Source: Magicicada septendecula (taxonomy: Eukaryota; Arthropoda; Insecta; Hemiptera; Cicadidae). From it: a stretch of 64,000 nt of DNA. The position numbers and the translations under genes are program-made. Below the pieces are notes generated by a model. The model was not told the DNA's origin. It worked only from the letters and a program-made list of their open reading frames with translations, and searched no databases. This document shows positions 10,931-22,700 of the stretch, one piece after another; the first letter of the stretch is position 1; every line of letters starts with the position of its first letter. Location: assembly GCA_034769895.1 (NCBI GenBank), contig CM068374.1, positions 355,432,302-355,496,301 on the forward strand, given 5' to 3'.

Positions 10931-10973
10931 AACAATATATTAAAAGATTAAAAATACTACACATTCAACTTAC

Positions 10974-11234
10974 GATCACAGTGTCCATAATACTGGAACC
11001 AGTTGTGACAACATCTTCAATAATGATAGCTACGTCGCCTTCACAAAACTGCCCTTCAATCAGTTTCCGTGTGCCATAGTCTTTTGCTTCTTTCCTCCTT
11101 ATCAACATTGGCAGGTCCGCACTCACAGATATCACTGTTGCAAGTGGCAACGCTGTATACGGTACTCCGCACACACGGTCAAACTTTAAATTACTCTCTT
11201 TAATATACTCCAATATATAATCTGACAAGTTTTT
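10974..11234 (-). CDS. UMPS: UMP synthase exon, orotate phosphoribosyltransferase domain
   Basis: One internal exon of 87 codons on the minus strand. It is bounded by an acceptor (ttatttacag before 11234) and a donor (gtaagt after 10974), both phase 0. The peptide contains [32 protein letters not shown] and the PRPP-binding loop [13 protein letters not shown], which are hallmarks of the OPRTase half of animal UMP synthase. That enzyme adds phosphoribose from PRPP to orotate in cytosolic pyrimidine synthesis; the second half of the protein (OMP decarboxylase) is not in view. The exon is symmetric (0/0), intact, and conserved against the human protein as I know it. Flanking exons were not found, implying large introns. 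The alternative of a processed copy is excluded by the splice sites. Confidence 0.93.
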
Positions 11235-12231
11235 CTGTAAATAATGGAAACAGTATTAGCAATTAACAGTGTTTTCCAGGCAATACAGAATGAAACCAGA
11301 ATTTGTTTACCCTATATTTAAGAAAATATTTGTCAAATAAAAAAAAAAATAGCAGGTCAAGATGGGGCACAATGTCATTTGATTCTAAACTTCCATGTTT
11401 TTGTACATCAATTAAAAAAAAAAAACACTAATATGTTGTCCTTTTGTTACTGCTTGAGATGGAATGGAATTCACAGTGTGCTATCTTCTGATGTTGAAAA
11501 TGTTGAAAGCTGCGATTACCACATGTGTAAAAAAAGAATTGTGATTACCTCAACCAAGTAGATAAGACAATTATTTAAAATAGGTGCATGAGAAGCTTAT
11601 TCTGAGCCTACCTTTTCACTCTGTTCTTGTAATGCAATACTGTCTATCACAATATGGAAATAGGCTAAATAAGGCACCCACTTCAAATCCAAAGAGAATG
11701 ACAAGATACAAACCGTTAGAAGATAATAATACTTACCAAAATGCACCAAAGTCACAATAAAACACATCATTTATGAAATCTGGAAAGTATATGGCCACAT
11801 TATATTGTTATATCCCCTATACATCTTGGTTTAAACCTGATCAAGACAGTATGGTGCCGTGAAAGGACAAGTTGGAAACAGAACATTAAAATGAATTATA
11901 TGGTCACCTTTGATGAATGAAAATTTGCTAAAATGTTGAAAGATAACTGGGAACTGCTTTGTGATAAGAGTAAAAAAGACTAAGAGGTGGAATACTGTGA
12001 AAGAGGAATTATTATTGACAAAGAAAGCAAAAGATCTGCAATTTCATTAGACACTTAGTAACTGTGACAGTGTTTGTGATTTGGTAACAGATTTCAATAT
12101 AGATGCAGACATTATATGCAGTATTACTGAGAAGATGTGTGAGCAAAAGGAAGTTCACAAGGTCATCAGTCATCAATACTCAAGTTACTGCATTTTTTAT
12201 TAATATTATAATTATACAAATATTATTCATA
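11235..12231. other. Presumed UMPS intron, nothing else recognised
   Basis: AT-rich sequence upstream of the UMPS exon in gene orientation. No other exon or repeat signature was found. Confidence 0.4.
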
Positions 12232-12267
12232 CAAACACTTTTTGCTACAGTCTATATCTTGATGTAC
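12232..12267 (+). repeat. Fragment of a PLE terminus
   Basis: CACTTTTTGCTACAGTCTAT and CTTGATGTA resemble the outer ends of PLE1 (5157-5191) and PLE2 (29262-29295). It abuts the putative LTR at 12268. Short match, so tentative. Confidence 0.4.
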
Positions 12268-13948
12268 TGTAACGGTACAAACAACGGGTTTGCAATATAA
12301 AACTTTTCCATTGTATTTAACCAAAGCGTAATAATGGGTCGCCGACTATAGCTCTGTGTGAGGTACGAAATGGTACAGGAATGTAAAGGTTATCAGCAAG
12401 GGTGCGCATTCACGCATACGCGCGCACAGGTCGGCCAGCTTTCCCACGAAAATGTCACGTCCGTATAAAATCCTTCTCGCCTAGTGCGCAGAGAAAAAAC
12501 GCTGTCGTCCTACAACTGTGGAACCGCGCGGTTCAGAGCCGAAAATTCTAATAAGTGAACATGTGTGATTAAAATACGTAAAAATAATGAAATCATTTAT
12601 ACGCGTTTAAGTACCAACAGTGAAACGTTAGACAACAATAAATGACCAAAATTGAATTAAGTTGAGAACATATTCTCGGCAGTGAACGAAACTGTGACAT
12701 TGCGAACGTAATTGGAACGACCACAGGAACCATGAATGAACTAGCTTCACAACGTGGCGGAGACAGTATCAGTAAAGTAAACCAACAATCTAAATTAAAA
12801 CCAAAATAAAGTAAAAAGAAAAGATAAAATTTATATAATGAATAAGGAGATATCTCAAGTTTAATAGGGTCGAATGCGTGAGAGTATGAATGAGCAATTG
12901 CTGGGTTGACTTTAAAGAAATATTTAAATTAGTGGTAATTATCGACTTTCTGGGCCGCGCTGGTATTGGAGTGACATATTCTTCTTTCTATTCTTCTGTT
13001 ATATAAACACGCGAAAAATAATTTTAAACGGCGGTCAAACCTATTTACGGAGAAACAAAATAAAATAAGTACTCCCATAAGAACGCATGCAAAGGTGAAT
13101 GAGCGCCATATTAACTGAGTAGTTAGTGTGATCACCACTATATTTTGCCTTAATGTAATTCAACTGCCTACAACGCAAAGCATTACATTTTGGACTCGTG
13201 GGTGGCCGGCTCATCAGTTTCCTACAGTATCTACCGCTGAGAGTGATTTTGGGTAGCCGGCTCACCGCACATGCTTTAGTCTCCGGCGCCTCCGAGGTTA
13301 CTAATAATAAACTCGGGGTGGGCTCAACGCAAAGTTTTAAACTGCCATTTGGGCTCAACGCAATTTTGAACATGTAAGAATCATGTAAATTTTGTTTTGA
13401 AAACGCATCAATATGTTTTCCAGTCAAATTCAGCTCACCGTCTACACAGTCAATATGGCGCTCATTCACCATTGCATGCGTTCTTATGGGAGTAATAATT
13501 TAATTTTTTTCTCCGTAAATAGGTTTGACCGCCGTTTAAAATTATTTTTCACGTGTTTATATAACATAGAAGAATAGAAAAAAGAATGTCACTCCAATAC
13601 CAGCGCGGCCCAGAAAGTCGATAATTACCAAATTAGTTAATAGAATAAGTTAATTTCAATGTTTACTTTGTAGTTTTGATAGGTAAGGAAAAAGAAAGAC
13701 CAGAAATAGTTTTGAGAAAAGAAAAAATGGAATGCAAGTAAATTCAAAAGAGTATAAAGAAAGTTAAATAAAAAATTGAGTTGATTAACAAATGCAATGA
13801 GAGTTGAGTTTATTAATAACATATAACCCTAAATCACTTATAGGTAACGAGTTCACGTGAAGACTCTGCAGGACCCGATGCAGGTAAGGGATTTGTAAGA
13901 TGTGTATGTTTATTAAATATTATTTTGTTATAAATAAATAAGTTCTCA
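12268..13948 (+). mobile_element. 5' LTR of composite element C, interrupted by a TIR transposon
   Basis: Starts TGTAACGGTACA and ends ATAAATAAATAAGTTCTCA. The last ~90 bases match the 3' end of the element A LTR (GGTAAG, ATGTGTATG, ATAAATAAATA, TTCTCA versus TTCACA), which fixes the 3' boundary and family. A TATAAAA lies at ~12465. Without the inserted 696-bp element and its target duplication the LTR is ~977 bp. The 5' boundary rests on TG and on the break from the PLE fragment, so it is less certain. Confidence 0.55.
12934..13629. mobile_element. 696-bp non-autonomous TIR DNA transposon
   Basis: Arms 12934-13122 and 13441-13629 are ~189-base terminal inverted repeats with few mismatches, starting GGTAATTATCGACTTTCTGG. 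The element is flanked on both sides by AAATTAGT (12926-12933 and 13630-13637), a perfect 8-bp target-site duplication. An 8-bp duplication is typical of hAT, P and Merlin superfamilies; the GG start does not settle which. The 318-bp centre has no transposase and contains short repeats (GCCGGCTCA, GGGCTCAACGCAA). It is nested in the LTR of element C. Confidence 0.88.
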
Positions 13949-13949
13949 A

Positions 13950-13968
13950 TGGCGTACCGAACTTGGAC
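13950..13968 (+). promoter_or_regulatory. Degenerate primer binding site
   Basis: TGGCGTACCGAACTTGGAC follows the LTR end by one base. It resembles the tRNA-Lys site of element A with one inserted base and a few changes. Position supports the call more than sequence does. Confidence 0.45.
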
Positions 13969-14170
13969 AGTTTGTACAAATTTAAATTTTGTACAGACCA
14001 CGTCTACTCGTAAATATAAGTGATTTAGAGGTTGAAGCAGAGTACGTAAAAAATTACGAAAAACGAGTTTATGTTATAGTATGATACGTAAGTAATGCGT
14101 AGACTATTGAAATACCGAATGCATGTGAAATGAGAATTGTTAAAATATATGATAATTTCATAATTTAAAA

Positions 14171-15200
14171 ATGGCAGGGAATAACGAGAATAATATAAGC
14201 GAAATAACTGAATTTAATGAATCAGCTGTCATGAGTGGCCTGGGAGTTCATTCAACTCCGAATATGGATCAAGACGATAAAACCATGAATGTAAGTGTTA
14301 CAGATGAAATAAATGTTACAGAGGACTCTGGAGTTCAATTAACCCCAACCTCAACGAAATGTAACGGTCAACTTAATAATGATATAGGCTAATGAATATT
14401 TTAAGAACAATATGAAAGGATATGAATGAGCAAAATAATAAATTTGATAAATTAAGCAGTGATGTTAGTGAATTGAAAGAACACAATAAAGAAATAAAGA
14501 GTGATTTTGCTAAAATAAATAGTCGTTTTGATAGTAATTATGAAAAGTTTGATAATAAATTTGATAAATTAAGTAATGATATTAACGAGCAGAAAATAAA
14601 ATGTGAGAGTAGTTTTAAGGAAATTAAGAGTAATTTTGATGAAAAGTTCGATAAGATAAATAATCGTTTTGATACAAACGAAAGCAATTTTAATAAGATT
14701 AGAAATGAAATAAAGCAAATTAATAAACGTTTTGAAATAACCAATGAGATATTTGAAACTAAATGTAACGGTTTAGAACAAAACATAGAGGGTATGGGAG
14801 TGTAGAGAATAAATACAGGTAAGTGCAGTATAAACGGAAATACCAAAGTAACATACGATATAGGTGTCAATATAGGTGTAAATAAAAGTGAGTTAACAAA
14901 TAGTGGTGATGAAAATATAGTAGTAGTTGAAAAGGTAAGTGGAATAACAGCGATATAATTAAAAATGGGGTGTTACAGAGTAACAGGGTAAATAATAATA
15001 GTGGCGATGAAGTTTTAGAGAGTAGTAATAAGATAGTAGTTGAAGAGAGGTCAGGTTTACAAAGGGCAAATTTTCCCAGTGATTTAAATGGAGTAAAGAC
15101 TCCATTAATGAGTAATGAGGACAGAGTTTTCTCCCGTGATTATAGAGACAAGGTGTCTCTAAGTAGTTCCCCTAGTTCTCATGAGTTGAACAGTGCATGA
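14171..15200 (+). pseudogene. Broken gag leader of element C
   Basis: Three separated open pieces, 14171-14392, 14422-14805 and 14970-15200, are interrupted by stops and frame changes. The first starts MAGNNEN and holds ESAVMS..GVHSTPN..QDDKTMNV, shared with element A at 1280-1418. The second is a coiled coil built on repeated KFDK(I/L)(N/S).RFD units, similar in style to the coiled coil of the array gag at 39651. The third is Ser/Glu-rich and overlaps the start of the gag-protease ORF by four bases. It reads as the N-terminal half of a long gag that has decayed. Confidence 0.6.
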
Positions 15201-17131
15201 AGATTCAACCAAAACAAATTTCTGAACAGACTGTACCAGTGATCAAGACAGAAAAATACACAGAAAATAAGTTAACAGAGAAAGTCACTTTGCCTGCAGT
15301 AGGGACAGTTCATGTCAAAGCTCCAACCTTTGACGGAAGCACTCACTGGGCAACGTACCTCCGCCAATTTGAAGCTGCTGCATGCGCAAATAATTGGACA
15401 GAAAAAGACAAGGCTGTTTCACTTGTTCTTGCATTAAAAGGACCCGCGGCAGAACTACTACAGAAAGTGCCACCTGACAGCCAGAACATTTATGCCGAGT
15501 TAATAAAAGCTCTAGAATTACGCTACGGTGATAAACATTTGCGAGAGGTGTACTACGCTCAGTTGAGAACAAGACGACAACGTTCCGGGGAAAGTCTGCA
15601 AGAATTTGAAGCAAGTATCGACAGATTGATTAGATTGGCCTATCCTGAAGCACCAGAAGACTTCCGAATAAGGTTTACGGTGCAGACATTTATTGATGGC
15701 ATCGGAGATTGTGAACTTCAGCAAGTGTTACGAATGGCAAGACACCGAGATAGCTCAGAAGCTCTTGTTCACGCCCTAGAGTTTGAAGCTGCCAAGTCAG
15801 CGTCCCGCTACATTAATGGGTTTGTGCCATCACGTTGCAGTCAGAAGATCCCTGTATCACATTACCGTTACGATGGGTGCAGAGAAACAGTGTTGTCGGA
15901 CAAACAATTCAAAAGTTCAAGAGAGTCGCAACGATTTGAAAAAGACAGAAGACCGAAATGTTACAACTGTGGAAAACGTGGTCATCTACAGGTAGACTGT
16001 TGGGAGAAGAAGATACAGAGAGAAGAGACTGATCGCACCAATTGGAGAAGTAAAGGCCCAGAACAGCACACAGTTTCCACGCTACATAAGATCAGTGGAA
16101 ACTTGATTGTTGGTGGATTTGCGGATGGTAAACCAACATCATTTACAGTTGACACGGGCGCAACAGTGTCCATTGTGCGCCCTGACTTAGTCTGTAACCG
16201 CCATCCTCCAATTAGCTCTTGTACAATACAGACTGTGACTGGAAGCCCCGTCAAGGTGCTAGGAAAGGTAGACGTACGTGTACGCCTGGGTCTTCTTGAG
16301 TTTAGCCACCAAATGCTCGTTGCAGACATTGTCGATGAAGTGATTCTTGGCACGGACATTATGAATGCCTACGGATTCGTTGTGGACTTAAGAGAGAATG
16401 TCCTGAAAGTTGGCCAAGAGAAGATAAAGCTTTGCATGGCTAAAATGACAGGGTCTACCAACCATTCGATTAAGCGAGTGGCATTAGTCGAAGAAAAATT
16501 CAACAAGTCTGGTCAAGAGGAAACCTCCCTGTTGCAAGCGGAAATGGAGGAAGAACTAGCAGAGGAAGTACAAATAAGTATAACGACAAAAGAAGTGATT
16601 GGAGAGCCAACTATGGGTGTCGAGACAAAACTCTTGCTTGTTCCTGAGCTGATAGAAGCGGCCGAGGGTAAAGTGGCTGAAGATGAGGTTACGCAAGAGG
16701 TTGTTGACGAGAACCAAACAAACTTGGATCAGCCAGTGGTATTTAGGTCATTAGTACATGACGCAACGAGAGTGATTCCAGCGAAGCTAGTGGTTGCGCG
16801 AAAGATTCGCATTCCTGGGAACGTGATGTTCGGATCACACGAGACTGAATTCGAAGAACGGGAAAATTATCCTTCGCAAGGATGGCCACCTAGATCGCCT
16901 GGTCGAGTATTACTTCGAAGACGCTTTGCCAGTTCGGGACGAACAGGCTTAAGGAGGGGGCAGTGCTACGACAGCATAGAACAATCTACGCGTTTATCGA
17001 ATGCGCCAGAAAGATCTCGACGTAAGCGTGTGGTGTACGTGCTACTATACGCATTTTGCGAGAGAATTTTCTCGACTCTGCCGGCCTTCGCTCGGGCGCT
17101 CGGACTGTGTCAAGGCCGTACAATTACGTAG
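15197..17131 (+). CDS. Gag-protease ORF of Gypsy-like LTR element, pol deleted
   Basis: A 644-codon frame. Residues ~36-210 match retrotransposon capsid (FDGSTHWATYLRQFEAAA, SLQEFEASIDRLIRLAYP). A single CCHC zinc knuckle CYNCGKRGHLQVDC lies at ~255-268 (15958-16000) for RNA binding. A retropepsin-like protease follows, with catalytic VDTGATVSIV at ~317 (16147) and the second-lobe motif VILGTDI at ~382. An acidic linker and the start of the protease-RT spacer (VVARKIRIPGN) come next. Then the frame enters the 3' end and LTR, so its last ~60 codons are not natural protein. RT, RNase H and integrase are absent. This looks like an internal deletion derivative that would depend on another element's pol. 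The start ATG is the first in frame after the leader and may be only an internal methionine. Confidence 0.8.
   Translation: MKIQPKQISEQTVPVIKTEKYTENKLTEKVTLPAVGTVHVKAPTFDGSTHWATYLRQFEAAACANNWTEKDKAVSLVLALKGPAAELLQKVPPDSQNIYAELIKALELRYGDKHLREVYYAQLRTRRQRSGESLQEFEASIDRLIRLAYPEAPEDFRIRFTVQTFIDGIGDCELQQVLRMARHRDSSEALVHALEFEAAKSASRYINGFVPSRCSQKIPVSHYRYDGCRETVLSDKQFKSSRESQRFEKDRRPKCYNCGKRGHLQVDCWEKKIQREETDRTNWRSKGPEQHTVSTLHKISGNLIVGGFADGKPTSFTVDTGATVSIVRPDLVCNRHPPISSCTIQTVTGSPVKVLGKVDVRVRLGLLEFSHQMLVADIVDEVILGTDIMNAYGFVVDLRENVLKVGQEKIKLCMAKMTGSTNHSIKRVALVEEKFNKSGQEETSLLQAEMEEELAEEVQISITTKEVIGEPTMGVETKLLLVPELIEAAEGKVAEDEVTQEVVDENQTNLDQPVVFRSLVHDATRVIPAKLVVARKIRIPGNVMFGSHETEFEERENYPSQGWPPRSPGRVLLRRRFASSGRTGLRRGQCYDSIEQSTRLSNAPERSRRKRVVYVLLYAFCERIFSTLPAFARALGLCQGRTIT
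16878..16952 (+). pseudogene. Remnant of pol C-terminus in another frame
   Basis: In the +1 frame relative to the gag-protease ORF: KDGHLDRLVEYYFEDALPV.. then a stop two bases before the polypurine tract. VDRL-type tails directly before the stop and 3' LTR are usual ends of Gypsy pol. This supports a deletion between the protease-RT spacer and the last codons of pol. Confidence 0.5.
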
Positions 17132-17547
17132 TTCGCGAGAGATAAGACGCAGTTTGGAAGCTTCTGGTGTGTGAGCGTAACTATAAATACATCGCGTCGC
17201 GACCTTAGTTTTTCAGTTCAATGCGAGATTTTTGACTGTGCGGTTCGAGAGTATTAGTGCGATATATTTTACAGAGCGGTTCGGGTTATTACGGTGTACG
17301 TTCAAGTAGTTATTAGTGAAGTGTTGCGTTTATATTCGGACGGTATAATTGTAATACAGTTGAGTTTTAATATTAGTGGACATTTTATTGCGTATGAACA
17401 ATTTCATTTGATTTGTTGTAGACACTGTGTTGTTAATTACGAACTGTTTTACTATAACAATTAAAGGTGTGATTAGTGACTTAATTGGTGTCTTGTACTT
17501 ATTTTGTTTCCACTGTACCTACGACGATCGAGTAGACCGTCGTAACA
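16964..17547 (+). mobile_element. 3' LTR of element C
   Basis: 584 bp, TGCTACGACAG to CCGTCGTAACA, with matching inverted ends. A polypurine tract AAGGAGGGGGCAG immediately precedes it and a TATAAATA lies near 17182. It does not resemble the 5' LTR at 12268-13948, so the composite joins two families or a recombinant. Confidence 0.7.
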
Positions 17548-17887
17548 ATATTCACTAGAGGCCTATAGTAGTCTTCACTGCCATGATGAAAGTGTTCGTG
17601 CAACATGTACTTAGATTATTTGCAATATATAGAAAACTGGTGTTCGGTATGACCTCTACTGTAAATTCATTTTTACAAAAGTAAAAACTGAGATAGTGAA
17701 CTAAGGAATCAATGGAAATGATATAATTCGTATGTATGCTAAGAACTGAATACTGGATATCAAGTTAAATTATACTTGCTAATATGTTTAAACATTTATT
17801 TGTATCTCCTTTATTTTAATAAAACGTTTTACAGTTTTAATATAAAGTAAGTAATGTGCAACTCTTACACACACGTGTGTGCGCATA
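17548..17887. other. Short unassigned spacer
   Basis: AT-rich, with a CACACACGTGTGTGCGC stretch near 17870. Nothing recognised. Confidence 0.4.
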
Positions 17888-19699
17888 TCTCTATATATAT
17901 AAGCGGCTCTGTCCTGACTGACAGAGAATCAACGTAGAGCAAAACTACTGAAGATAATGATCTCAAAATTTGAAGGTATATTCTTATGGGGTCGTAGATG
18001 CTCACTAAGAAACGGTTTTAAAAACTCACTCCTAAGGGGCAACCCCCCCCCATTTTATGTATGTTCCACATCTCCTCCTAAACCACTGGACCGATTTCAA
18101 CCAAACTTGGTACAAATATTTTATGCGACGGGAGAACCAACATAGGATAGGTGTTTTTTTCGATGGGGTTCTTTGGGGTCTTCCACATCTCCTCCTAAAC
18201 CACTGGACCGATTTCAACCAAACTTGGCACAAATATTTTACGCGACGGGAGAACCAACATAGGATAGGTGTTTTTTCGATGGGGTCCTTTGGGGGGTTCT
18301 TTGAGGTCTTCCACATCTCCTCCTAAACTACTGGACCGATTTCAACCTAACATGGCACAAATATTTTACGCGACGGTAGAACCAACATAGGATAGGTGTT
18401 TTTTCGATGGGGTCCTTTGGGGGGTTCTTTGAGGTCTTCCACATCTCCTCCTAAACTACTGGACCGATTTCAACCTAACATGGCACAAATATTTTACGCG
18501 ACGGTAGAACCAACATAGGATAGGTGTTTTTTTCGATGGGGTCCTTTGGGGGGTTCTTTGGGGTCTTCCACATCTCCTCCTAAACCACTGGACCTATTTC
18601 AACCAAACGTGGCACAAATATTTTACGCGACGGGAGAACCAACATAGGATAGGTGTTTTTTCGATGGGGTCCTTTGGGGGGTTCTTTGGGGTCTTCCACA
18701 TCTCCTCCTAAACCACTGGACCGATTTCAACCGAACTTGGCACAAATATTTTACGCAACGGGAGAACCAACATAGGATAGGTGTTTTTTCGATGGGGGTT
18801 CTTTGGGGTCTTCCACATCTCGTCCTAAACCACCGGACCGATTTCAACCAAATTTGACACAAATATTTTACGCGACGGGAGAACCAACATAGGATAGGTG
18901 TTTTTTCGATGGGGTCCTTTGGGGGGTTCTTTGAGGTCTTCCACATCTCCTCCTAAACCACTGGACCGATTTCAACCAAATTTGGCACATATATTTTATG
19001 CAACGGGAGAACCAACATAGGATAGGTGTTTTCTTCGATGGGGTCCTTTGGGGTCTTCCACATCTCCTCCTAAACCACTGGACCGATTTCAACCACACTT
19101 GCACAAATATTTTACGCAACGGGAGAACCAACATAGGATAGGTGTTTTTTCGATACGATCCTTCGGGGGGTCCTTTGGGTCTTAAAAAACTATTAGATCT
19201 GGTTACTATGGCAACCCAATAGAATAGATTCTGGTTACAATGGCATCGGTGGAAGTCTCCCGCGTAGGAAATAGCGCGGGAGTCGTCCGACGGGCCTTCC
19301 CCGGAGTTCATCCACGGAACCCGGGGAGTCTTAGGTCAGATCCCGCGAAAGACGGCGGGGCCAGAGTCGACGGTTTTTATAAATAAAGATATAGGTTATG
19401 CTATCAAAGGTGGTGTATGCCTCTTAAGAAACTTCTTAATAGTGTGTGAATTCAGAGTTGTTTCAGTTTGAATTTAAAATGGATAAGTTAAGATCGAAGT
19501 AGGTTATAAGCGAGTATAAAAAACAAAGTTTTGATAGCGAATGTATTCAGATCATAGTGTTCAGACAATATAAATGCACTTGCTTCAGTTTGAATTTAAA
19601 AATTGATAAGCTGAAATCTATAGAGGTATTGTATTGTTAGAATAAGTTTAGGAGACACTAATTTAACAAATGCCTTATTTCAACATTAACACCAACCAT
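17888..19699 (+). mobile_element. Helitron-like non-autonomous element H1 (3' end not found)
   Basis: Starts TCTCTATATATATAAGCGG then GTCCTGACTGACAGAGAATC, the same 5' region as H2 and H4. It contains a minisatellite and then a unique part that matches H2 up to about 19558 (equivalent to 24088). The canonical hairpin-CTAG end seen in H2 and H3 is absent, so it is truncated or its end has diverged. No Rep/helicase ORF; the ORFs across the minisatellite are artefacts. Confidence 0.6.
18057..19165. repeat. Minisatellite of ~120-130-bp units, nine units
   Basis: Units contain CCACTGGACCGATTTCAACC, a CACAAATATTTTACGCGACG block, CCAACATAGGATAGGTG and a G-rich GGGGTCCTTTGGGG segment. The ATTTCAACC block recurs at about 18093, 18212, 18338, 18465, 18596, 18722, 18840, 18968 and 19087. 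Unit length varies with the number of GGGGTCCTTTGGGG-type segments. Confidence 0.9.
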
Positions 19700-19709
19700 C
19701 TCTATATAT

Positions 19710-22700
19710 TGTAACATGACATAAGGTAGTGAAGATCCAATGATATTTAACTATAAAATAAAAAGCTGAAGCTAAGTATAAGAGGCAAAGACTTATAAAC
19801 TCAGAGACCAATAACCCAGTAACCCAAATGACAAATGACTGTTAAACTGACAATGACCTGACACAATAGATCGGATAAATACCAAAAGGAACCACGGAAC
19901 AATGAAGAAGAAGCCAAGACCTAAATGTAATCAAGACATCAAGAATGAATATTGTAAATCCCAACTAATGACCATTATTCTGTAGTTTAACAAATGAACT
20001 GATGTAATTATAGTGTAGATGAGCTTTACCTAGGGTAATAATGTTAATGAAAAATAATAATGTCATGTATATTTTATTGATAAAGGAATGTGTTTATAAA
20101 CATAAGTTAGGGAATTAATAATCCACACATTCTAAATAAATAGTGATGAATATAACCAAAATTAGTAAAAATACCCTAAGGCAAATCAAGGCCACAATTA
20201 ATTACCCAAACAGTGATCATTTGTGAAGGGAAATAAAAGTAACCATTGTAATCAGTAAACCCCATGATGATACTAATATCAAAAGCAACCCAGTGAATAA
20301 TTAAGTGAGTGAAAGAAGAGAATATTAAAATAAAGTGGTAACATGTAGTGAGAGCATGTTACACTTAGCAAGTGAAAGTGTAAAAGTCAAAAACCTTCTA
20401 GGAAGGAAAAAGTGCAATTGGTGAACTTCAAAAGTGTTCTAATTAGTGAACTTTGTTAGAATAACAGGAAGACCAATGACAAACTTTGTATTAGTAAGTA
20501 AGAAGAACTTATTATGATGTAATTAGATTAAGCTATAGATAATAAGAATTATAGGATAAGATAGAGTTTAAGGCATTGGAATGAAAGACAGACCAGAACG
20601 ATAGACACTTTTGCTAGTGAAGGAATGGAGGAATAGTATATATTGTGTAAAGTATAAATTGATGTTAGTATAATAAGGATATTGTTACTGTTTTAAAGAA
20701 ACCAATATAATGTAATGAATTGTTAACTGAACCAGATAGTAAAAGGGAGCAGGAAGGTAGTTAGAAGTTATTTCAGGCTTGAACCTGTAAAAAAAATGTT
20801 TATTACTATAATAAGAGGTGGAGTTAGGAACACCGATGTTTATTGCTTGTTTTATTTAAAAAATTGTGTTAGAACTACCAAATGTAAAGGTAATATGTTA
20901 TTAAGAAATGTTAGATAGTAGTAGAGTAAAATCTAGGCTCTAGGCCTAACTGTTAAATAAGAATTTAGTAGATCTGAGAACAAATAATAGTCCAATATTG
21001 AAGCAGAGTATACCAAATGGTTAAACAAATTAAGTGAGTATTCCTAATACCAAAAGGTATGAATAACAGCCTATTTTGAATAAAATATGTGTAAAATATA
21101 AATATGAAAAAATAATAAAAATGTAATTAGCCACTCAAAAGTAACCATGAGGGATATCAAAATGACCCTTATGAAAAGTTATGAACAATGGTACTCATGT
21201 AATAAACCTAGCTATTAGTATAAGATAGAAATCTTCATTTGAAGATATTTTGGTAAAATTAGACTAAAAAAGACGTTAAAACATAACAATAACTTAAATT
21301 AATGACCAATGAGACTTAGCATAATTTATTAGGTAACCATAGCAACCAGAAATTTATTGCCAAAAAACCGTTAGATTTTCTATAGTTCATTATTGACCGA
21401 TGCCGAGAGCGGATTGAGTAGCTCTCACCACAAAATTTTATTACAAATAAGTGAATTTCAAATTAAATCAAACCGAAGGAAGATCAGGATAACAGCCCAG
21501 GGAATCCTGGATAAGATATTGTTTATTAAATTTATCCACAAACCGTAATTATCCAAGGAAGCCAAGAAGACGCCGCGAAGAATAGATGCCGACGGATCCC
21601 GAAGGAAGATCATAAGGACATATATCAACTCAAGAAGACGGACGATCACAGAAGGAGTACGAGGCCGAAGTCTACGAGAAAAAACCGCCTGGACGAGATA
21701 AATGAAATTCTGAAGAATAGAAGAAGACGGCATCGCAGGATCTTCAGCAGAAAATTGATGAGTATAAACATAATCCCATTAAACGAATTCCAAATTTTTT
21801 GATCAAATTAATAAATAATTATTTCACTTCACTGATCACTATCCTGATTTAGAACTGAATGCATTGGTAAAATCACTATTTGAACTTTAATCAGTTAATA
21901 ATTATTAAAATCAAAATATAATAAATAATTAACAAACATTTCTAATAGACAAATCCTAACCAAAATTCTTACTAAGTCTCACTGGTAATTACTTACTTGA
22001 ATGTGTTAAGATATTAATTTGTTCGTGTAACTAGTATTAAGGATTGTTATAAATTTGTGTGTTTTAGCCGTAGTCAAATATTTCTGTAGCCAAAAGGACT
22101 TATTAACACCCCTGAGTAAAAACATTTTAATTGTAAAATAACGTTACCGTTAAGATGGCTTGTGTACAAACATTGGAACTGACTACCAACTGAACAAGTG
22201 TAATAGCCGGTGCTAAAAATAAATTTAATGTATCACAAAGTAATTGAAATCTACTAAAGCGTTAATAAATATTCTCATTCTGCAACACTGTATGTTTGAT
22301 TCAAATAATTTACGATAATAAATAAGAGTTTATTGAAGTGAAAACATCAGAACAAGACGTTAGCCAAGTCGACACTGCAGAAAGGCGTGCGCCAATCAGG
22401 TGGCGAGGCGGTAACATTCAAATCAAACGGAGAGAGATACGGTTTACTCGTAAATGGTAAGAGCAGACACAATTCGACTTGCTACACGCTGATAACAGTG
22501 ACAGAATTCATTAAAATTATTAATAACTTTAATTTTACATACATACTAAATCACGAACCCAACGAGCGAGTCAACAAACGCTCGACACGCACACATATAC
22601 TCTACGAAGATATAACAACTTACAGAATAACACTAACGATTAATTTTTACAACCCACGTAAAACATTCAGTTACAAAGTGACGCTCACAACAGTGGGGCT

